A DNA stretch of 64,000 bases, taken from positions 84,778-148,777 of the forward strand of contig CAZLTN010000003.1 of NCBI GenBank assembly GCA_964562455.1, written 5' to 3'. The translations under genes were made by a program, and so were the position numbers. This document shows, piece after piece, positions 60,687 through 64,000 of this stretch; position 1 is the first letter of the stretch, and each line of letters starts with the position of its first letter. This stretch comes from Ravibacter sp964562455 (GTDB lineage Bacteria; Bacteroidota; Bacteroidia; Cytophagales; Spirosomataceae). The notes under the pieces were generated by a model that was not told the DNA's origin, searched no databases, and saw nothing but the letters and a program-made list of their open reading frames with translations.

Positions 60687-62150
60687 ATGAAAAAAATATT
60701 TGTTTGTTTAATATTAGCCTTAATGGTGGCCCCGGCCTTTTCCCAGGACCTTCTTGAGGGAGCTATGCTGACCCAGTATAAGAAGGATAAGGAAAAATCC
60801 GACGAAAAAATCCAGGATCCGAAAGCGAATGTGAAGGCTGCCACCTGGATGGACCGGGCGAAACTTTTCGAGAACATTGCTCTTTTGCGTGATACTACCG
60901 AAGTTATAGATGCCGACGCAGCCAATAAGGCATTGGAAGCCTACAAAAAGGTTACGGAACTCGATAAAACCAAAAAAGGGGATCCGGGCAAGCTGGCTAA
61001 GGAAGCACAGGCTGTCCTGGACGGCGACAAACAGAGTCCTTTGTACGACGCTTTCATCAACCAGGGCGTAAAGCATTTTCAATCCAGGAACATGCAGGGA
61101 GCGTTGGAAAGCTTCGCTTCTGCTCACAGCATATTTAAAACCGATACTACCGGGGCTCTTTATGCAGCTATTTCGGCACAGCAGTTAAACAATTTCGATG
61201 CTGCCGTAAATAACTACGCAGGCTACGCTAAAAACGGAGGGAAAGATGCGAGCGCGTACTATGGCTATGCCCAGCTTCACAAGGACAAAAAAGATTTTGA
61301 CAAAGCACTGGCTGTTCTCGAACTGGGGCTTAAGGCTAACGAAAACCACAAAGACCTGATGTCCGAAAAGGTGAACATTTTGCTTGCCGCAGGCCGTGAA
61401 GACGATGCGATCAGGGAGCTGACCGGGCTGACAGAAAAAGATCCCAACAATGTCATAAACCTCACCAACCTGGGTATTCTTTATGACAACAGCTATTCAA
61501 AATATACCAGGGACCTGAGAGAACTAGAAGAAAAACTCGCCCAATCAGGCTCACAGAAAGCCAAGCTTGTGGATGATCTGGAGCAGGAAAAATCGAAAAT
61601 AGAGATATACGACGGTGAGATCAAGAGGCTTGCTACCCGCCTTAAAGCCCAGCCGAAAAGCGTTGAGCTGAAGCGTCAGCTTGAGGAAGTGAACAAATCG
61701 AAAAGCGAAACAGAGGCAGCCATCGCCAAGATACAGTCTGATATCAAAACCGCTGAAGAAAAAGCAAACAGCATTGATAAATCGGCTTTGGAAGGGCAGA
61801 TAAGCACGCTTAAGACCAAACAGACCGAAGCCAAAAACAATGCGTTGAAGACTTATGAAAAGGCAGTCGCGGTAGATGGCAATAACTATGATGCCTTGTT
61901 CGGCCTTGGCGCTATCTACTACAACGAAGGCGTAGAGCTGAAACGCGAAGTCGACAATATGAACATGCAGGAGTACCAGGCAAAAGGTAAGGAAGTCGAA
62001 AGCAAAGTTTGCGGCAGGTTTAAAAAATCACGCCCTTACTTTGAAAAAGCCGCCTCGGTCAATCCCGATTCGGACGCAAAAGTTACTTTGGATAACATCA
62101 ATAACATCATCCAGCAGGTGGAATCTAAAAATATCCCTTGCGCGGAATAA
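60687..62150 (+). CDS. Periplasmic TPR protein next to gyrA
   Basis: A 487-aa protein from ATG 60687, chosen because MKKIFVCLILALMVAPAFSQ is a perfect signal peptide; the frame is open further upstream but only inside gyrA's end. Several tetratricopeptide-like repeats follow (FINQGVKHFQSRNMQGALESF, YYGYAQLHKDKKDFDKALAVLE, NLTNLGILYDNSYSK). A long coiled coil (about 280-380, LEEKLAQSGSQKAKLVDDLE) and a last TPR unit (DALFGLGAIYYNEGVELKRE) close the chain. I recall this gene type after gyrA in other Bacteroidota. It starts 31 bases after the gyrA stop, so it is probably co-transcribed. Role unknown. Confidence 0.88.
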   Translation: MKKIFVCLILALMVAPAFSQDLLEGAMLTQYKKDKEKSDEKIQDPKANVKAATWMDRAKLFENIALLRDTTEVIDADAANKALEAYKKVTELDKTKKGDPGKLAKEAQAVLDGDKQSPLYDAFINQGVKHFQSRNMQGALESFASAHSIFKTDTTGALYAAISAQQLNNFDAAVNNYAGYAKNGGKDASAYYGYAQLHKDKKDFDKALAVLELGLKANENHKDLMSEKVNILLAAGREDDAIRELTGLTEKDPNNVINLTNLGILYDNSYSKYTRDLRELEEKLAQSGSQKAKLVDDLEQEKSKIEIYDGEIKRLATRLKAQPKSVELKRQLEEVNKSKSETEAAIAKIQSDIKTAEEKANSIDKSALEGQISTLKTKQTEAKNNALKTYEKAVAVDGNNYDALFGLGAIYYNEGVELKREVDNMNMQEYQAKGKEVESKVCGRFKKSRPYFEKAASVNPDSDAKVTLDNINNIIQQVESKNIPCAE

Positions 62151-62171
62151 TGTTTTTCCAGGTTTTGACGG

Positions 62172-62201
62172 GAAAAGGCTGCTCTCCGGGGTAGCCTTTT
62201 C
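62172..62201 (+). terminator. Intrinsic terminator after the gyrA-TPR unit
   Basis: GAAAAGGCT (62172-62180) and AGCCTTTTC (62193-62201) pair over a 12-base loop, with T's in the 3' arm and a further T run (62204-62209). It is 21 bases after the stop. Confidence 0.75.
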
Positions 62202-62230
62202 TCATTTTTAAACTCCTGACATACTGAAGA

Positions 62231-63412
62231 TTGGAGATATTTACAACAGGTTTAAAGAAGGCCAGATCAGCTACTCAGGCTGTTTTCCTGGTTTGCGGTA
62301 TCGCGCTTTCAGGCTGGGCACCGATGGTTCCGTATGTAAAAGATAAGCTTCTTCTGAACGATAGCCAGGTAGGGGCTTTGCTGTTGTTCCTGGGCGCCGG
62401 CGCTATAGTAACGATGCCGGCGATAGGGTGGCTGATCTCAAGGATCGGAAGCCGTCGCATCATCCTTCTGTCAACTGCGTTGATAACTGTTACGCTGCCT
62501 TCCCTGCTTCTGATGAATACGCCGGTTCAGATGGGGATAATGCTTTTCCTCTTCGGAGCCGGTATAGGAAGTATCGACGTAGCAATGAACGCGCACGCAG
62601 TCCAGATACAGAATCTTTCGGAAAAACCAGTCATGTCGTCGCTGCACGGGCTTTTCAGCGTAGGTGGTCTTTTCGGGCCCCTGATCGTACTTTTTCTTTT
62701 GAAAATGAACTTCCAGCCTCTAACTGCGCTCCTGGTCCTGTCGGCATTGTTGCTGCTGATCGTATCCGGCCAATCCGGAAGGCTCATGGATTTCAATACG
62801 GAAAGAGAAGTGATCGCCAGATATTCCCCGGGCACTACGGAAGAAAAACAAAAACAGGTTGCCTGGCTGAATACCCGGGTATTGTTTTTAGGATCCATGT
62901 GTTTTATCGTATTCCTCTCGGAAGGAGCGGTTCTTGACTGGAGCGCGATATTTTTACGGGATTACAAGGGAATGGAAGAAGTCTATCTGGGCCTGGGATA
63001 CGCCGCATTTTCGATCGCAATGGCTTTCATGCGGCTGATCGGCGACCGGATCGTTTCCAGAATGCAGGGCCGGAAGGTAATTCTTGTCGGAAGCCTTGTC
63101 GCTGCTTCCGGCTTTCTGCTGATCATTGCAACCCCGTGGATAGCATCTGCGCTGGCAGGATTTGTTTTGATCGGGCTCGGTGCAGCCAATATCGTTCCTG
63201 TTTTTTTCAGCGAAGCCGGACGAATAAAAAATGTCCCTGGCACGGCGGCGCTGGCAGCCGTTACCGCAATAGGTTACGCAGGACAACTGGCCGGGCCCGC
63301 TCTGCTGGGCTTTATAGCCGAGCAGACTTCTCTTTCGATGGCTTTGGGTTTTATAGGAGTGCTGATGCTGGTGGTAGCTTTCAGTCATTTGTCGAAAGGG
63401 AATCCGGAATAG
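62231..63412 (+). CDS. MFS transporter, YbjJ-like
   Basis: A 393-aa inner-membrane protein with 12 predicted helices. The start is a TTG codon (LEIFTTGLKKARSATQAVF), since the first ATG in frame would remove helix 1. ALSGWAPMVPYVKDKLLLNDSQVGALLL, IGWLISRIGSRRIIL (conserved loop 2-3 motif), GAGIGSIDVAMNAHAVQI and SSLHGLFSVGGLFGPL are the usual YbjJ/sugar-MFS pattern, given here in pieces. Loop 8-9 has RIVSRMQGRKVIL. The substrate is not known. It is a single gene between a terminator and the fluoride riboswitch. Confidence 0.9.
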   Translation: MEIFTTGLKKARSATQAVFLVCGIALSGWAPMVPYVKDKLLLNDSQVGALLLFLGAGAIVTMPAIGWLISRIGSRRIILLSTALITVTLPSLLLMNTPVQMGIMLFLFGAGIGSIDVAMNAHAVQIQNLSEKPVMSSLHGLFSVGGLFGPLIVLFLLKMNFQPLTALLVLSALLLLIVSGQSGRLMDFNTEREVIARYSPGTTEEKQKQVAWLNTRVLFLGSMCFIVFLSEGAVLDWSAIFLRDYKGMEEVYLGLGYAAFSIAMAFMRLIGDRIVSRMQGRKVILVGSLVAASGFLLIIATPWIASALAGFVLIGLGAANIVPVFFSEAGRIKNVPGTAALAAVTAIGYAGQLAGPALLGFIAEQTSLSMALGFIGVLMLVVAFSHLSKGNPE

Positions 63413-63531
63413 CGTGATAAGGACTCAGTAAGAGTATTGAGTGTTTATTTATTTAACATAATATAAATTATACAACAAATTGAGCGATACAAAATATGAT
63501 CGTAAACCTGACGAATGTATCCTGACCGACG

Positions 63532-63543
63532 AGCTTATAAGCT
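63532..63543. promoter_or_regulatory. Perfect 12-bp palindrome upstream of the fluoride switch
   Basis: AGCTTATAAGCT is its own complement and lies about 33 bases before the -7 box of the fluoride-exporter transcript. It may be an operator or only chance. Confidence 0.3.
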
Positions 63544-63575
63544 TGTAAGTGTGAAGGCGTTTAATAGTTTTTTCC

Positions 63576-63583
63576 TAGATTTG
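63576..63583 (+). promoter_or_regulatory. -7 box of the fluoride-exporter transcript
   Basis: TAGATTTG matches TAnnTTTG exactly. Transcription starting 5-7 bases later would begin at the first paired base of the riboswitch. A TTG -33 element at the usual distance is not clear. Confidence 0.65.
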
Positions 63584-63587
63584 CCGA

Positions 63588-63668
63588 AAGGAAATGGTGT
63601 CTTCCCTGAACCGCCCTAAAAAAGCTGATGGCGCCTGGTTAAATTAAGTGTAAAAACATTTAATCAGG
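63588..63668 (+). ncRNA. Fluoride riboswitch (crcB motif) with expression platform
   Basis: The aptamer has P1 arms GGAA (63590-63593) and TTCC (63602-63605) around ATGGTGTC, then GAACCGCC, an A-rich loop and GCTGATGGCGCCTGG. GGTG in the P1 loop can pair with CGCC near 63632-63635 as the pseudoknot. The order of parts and the GCTGATGG run match the known fluoride aptamer of Thermotoga petrophila. P2 is short (GC/GC). Downstream, CCTGGTTAAAT (63634-63644) pairs with ATTTAATCAGG (63658-63668) in an 11-bp stem with one G-U pair, taking the aptamer 3' strand. Ligand binding should thus block this hairpin and free the start region 12 bases later. The gene that follows is a CLC-F exporter, in full accord. 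Confidence 0.92.
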
Positions 63669-63680
63669 TAGTTTATTCTA

Positions 63681-64000
63681 ATGAAACAAAAAAGGTCCTC
63701 CGGCGAAAAAATCAGTTTACAGCTTCAGATATTGTGCAGGCTCTATCCCGCCATCCCTTATATCTTTAAGTGGACACTCATTTGCCTGCTTGTCGGCGCC
63801 TGTATCGGCAGCGCCTCAGCAGGTTTTTTAATATCGCTCGATTGGGTTACCGGCTTTCGGGAAAGTCATTTGTGGTTGATAGCACTTTTGCCCCTTGGTG
63901 GCTTTCTGATCGGACTGCTGTATCATTACTTCGGGAAAGAATCGGAAGCCGGTAACAATCTTCTCATTGATACGATTCATACACCCCAAAAAATCGTCCC
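63681..64000 (+). CDS. CLC-F type fluoride/proton antiporter, 3' end outside window
   Basis: The first 106 codons of a CLC-family channel or antiporter, cut by the window edge. Helix B lies near residues 31-53 (WTLICLLVGACIGSASAGFL) and another helix near 65-82. EAGNNLLIDTIHTP (89-102) stands where chloride transporters have GSGIP; the GNN form is the mark of the CLC-F branch, which exports fluoride in exchange for protons. The start ATG at 63681 is 12 bases after the riboswitch hairpin. The riboswitch and the GNN motif support each other. The remaining transport residues lie beyond the window. Confidence 0.92.
   Translation, partial: MKQKRSSGEKISLQLQILCRLYPAIPYIFKWTLICLLVGACIGSASAGFLISLDWVTGFRESHLWLIALLPLGGFLIGLLYHYFGKESEAGNNLLIDTIHTPQKIV

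Overview
The window reads as chromosome of a Bacteroidota bacterium of the class Cytophagia. The evidence is secreted proteins with the Asn-Pro type C-terminal sorting domain of the type IX secretion system (T9SS), TonB receptors with an N-terminal carboxypeptidase-regulatory-like domain, LytTR regulators paired with TPR-containing kinases, several TAnnTTTG -7 promoter boxes, few Shine-Dalgarno sites, and abundant short dispersed palindromic repeats. A Dyadobacter-like member of the Spirosomaceae is my best guess; no rRNA is present to prove it. I saw no tRNA, rRNA, CRISPR array, insertion sequence or prophage.

Layout. 1-5 kb: the end of a Gfo/Idh/MocA oxidoreductase, a LytTR regulator with a TPR histidine kinase, and a lipoprotein. 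5-18.9 kb (minus strand): a six-gene block of exported proteins. It starts with a 570-aa outer-membrane beta-barrel, then a 1947-aa secreted giant, a 347-aa secreted protein, a fibronectin-III (FN3) protein whose frame is broken at a C6 tract, a seven-FN3 T9SS protein and a small lipoprotein. No known machine matches it, and its leader can form two exclusive hairpins around the ribosome binding site. 19-25 kb: a sialidase-like protein, a FAN1-type nuclease, pgk, REP-like repeats and a PhoA-type phosphatase. 25-32 kb: a His-rich membrane protein next to a TonB receptor, then a large T9SS protein. 32-40 kb: nadC, an isolated nuoJ, a 2,5-dioxovalerate-type aldehyde dehydrogenase, a MoxR ATPase, a second Gfo/Idh/MocA protein, a Kbp/LysM protein and a glycosyltransferase. 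40-51.5 kb: a T9SS protein built from repeated modules, a lipoprotein, a second TPR-kinase/LytTR pair, an acetyltransferase, and a classical HisKA/OmpR pair divergent from a secreted protein. 51.5-58 kb: hemB, an SDR with an altered active site, a HerA-like ATPase, and a D-threonine-aldolase-like enzyme with a GntP permease. 58-64 kb: gyrA, a TPR protein, an MFS transporter, and at the right edge a fluoride riboswitch in front of a truncated CLC-F fluoride exporter.

The clearest functional unit is the riboswitch with the CLC-F gene: a -7 box, an aptamer with its pseudoknot, an alternative hairpin that takes up the aptamer 3' strand, and a transporter with the GNN signature. The most interesting unexplained unit is the exported-protein block at 5-18.9 kb.
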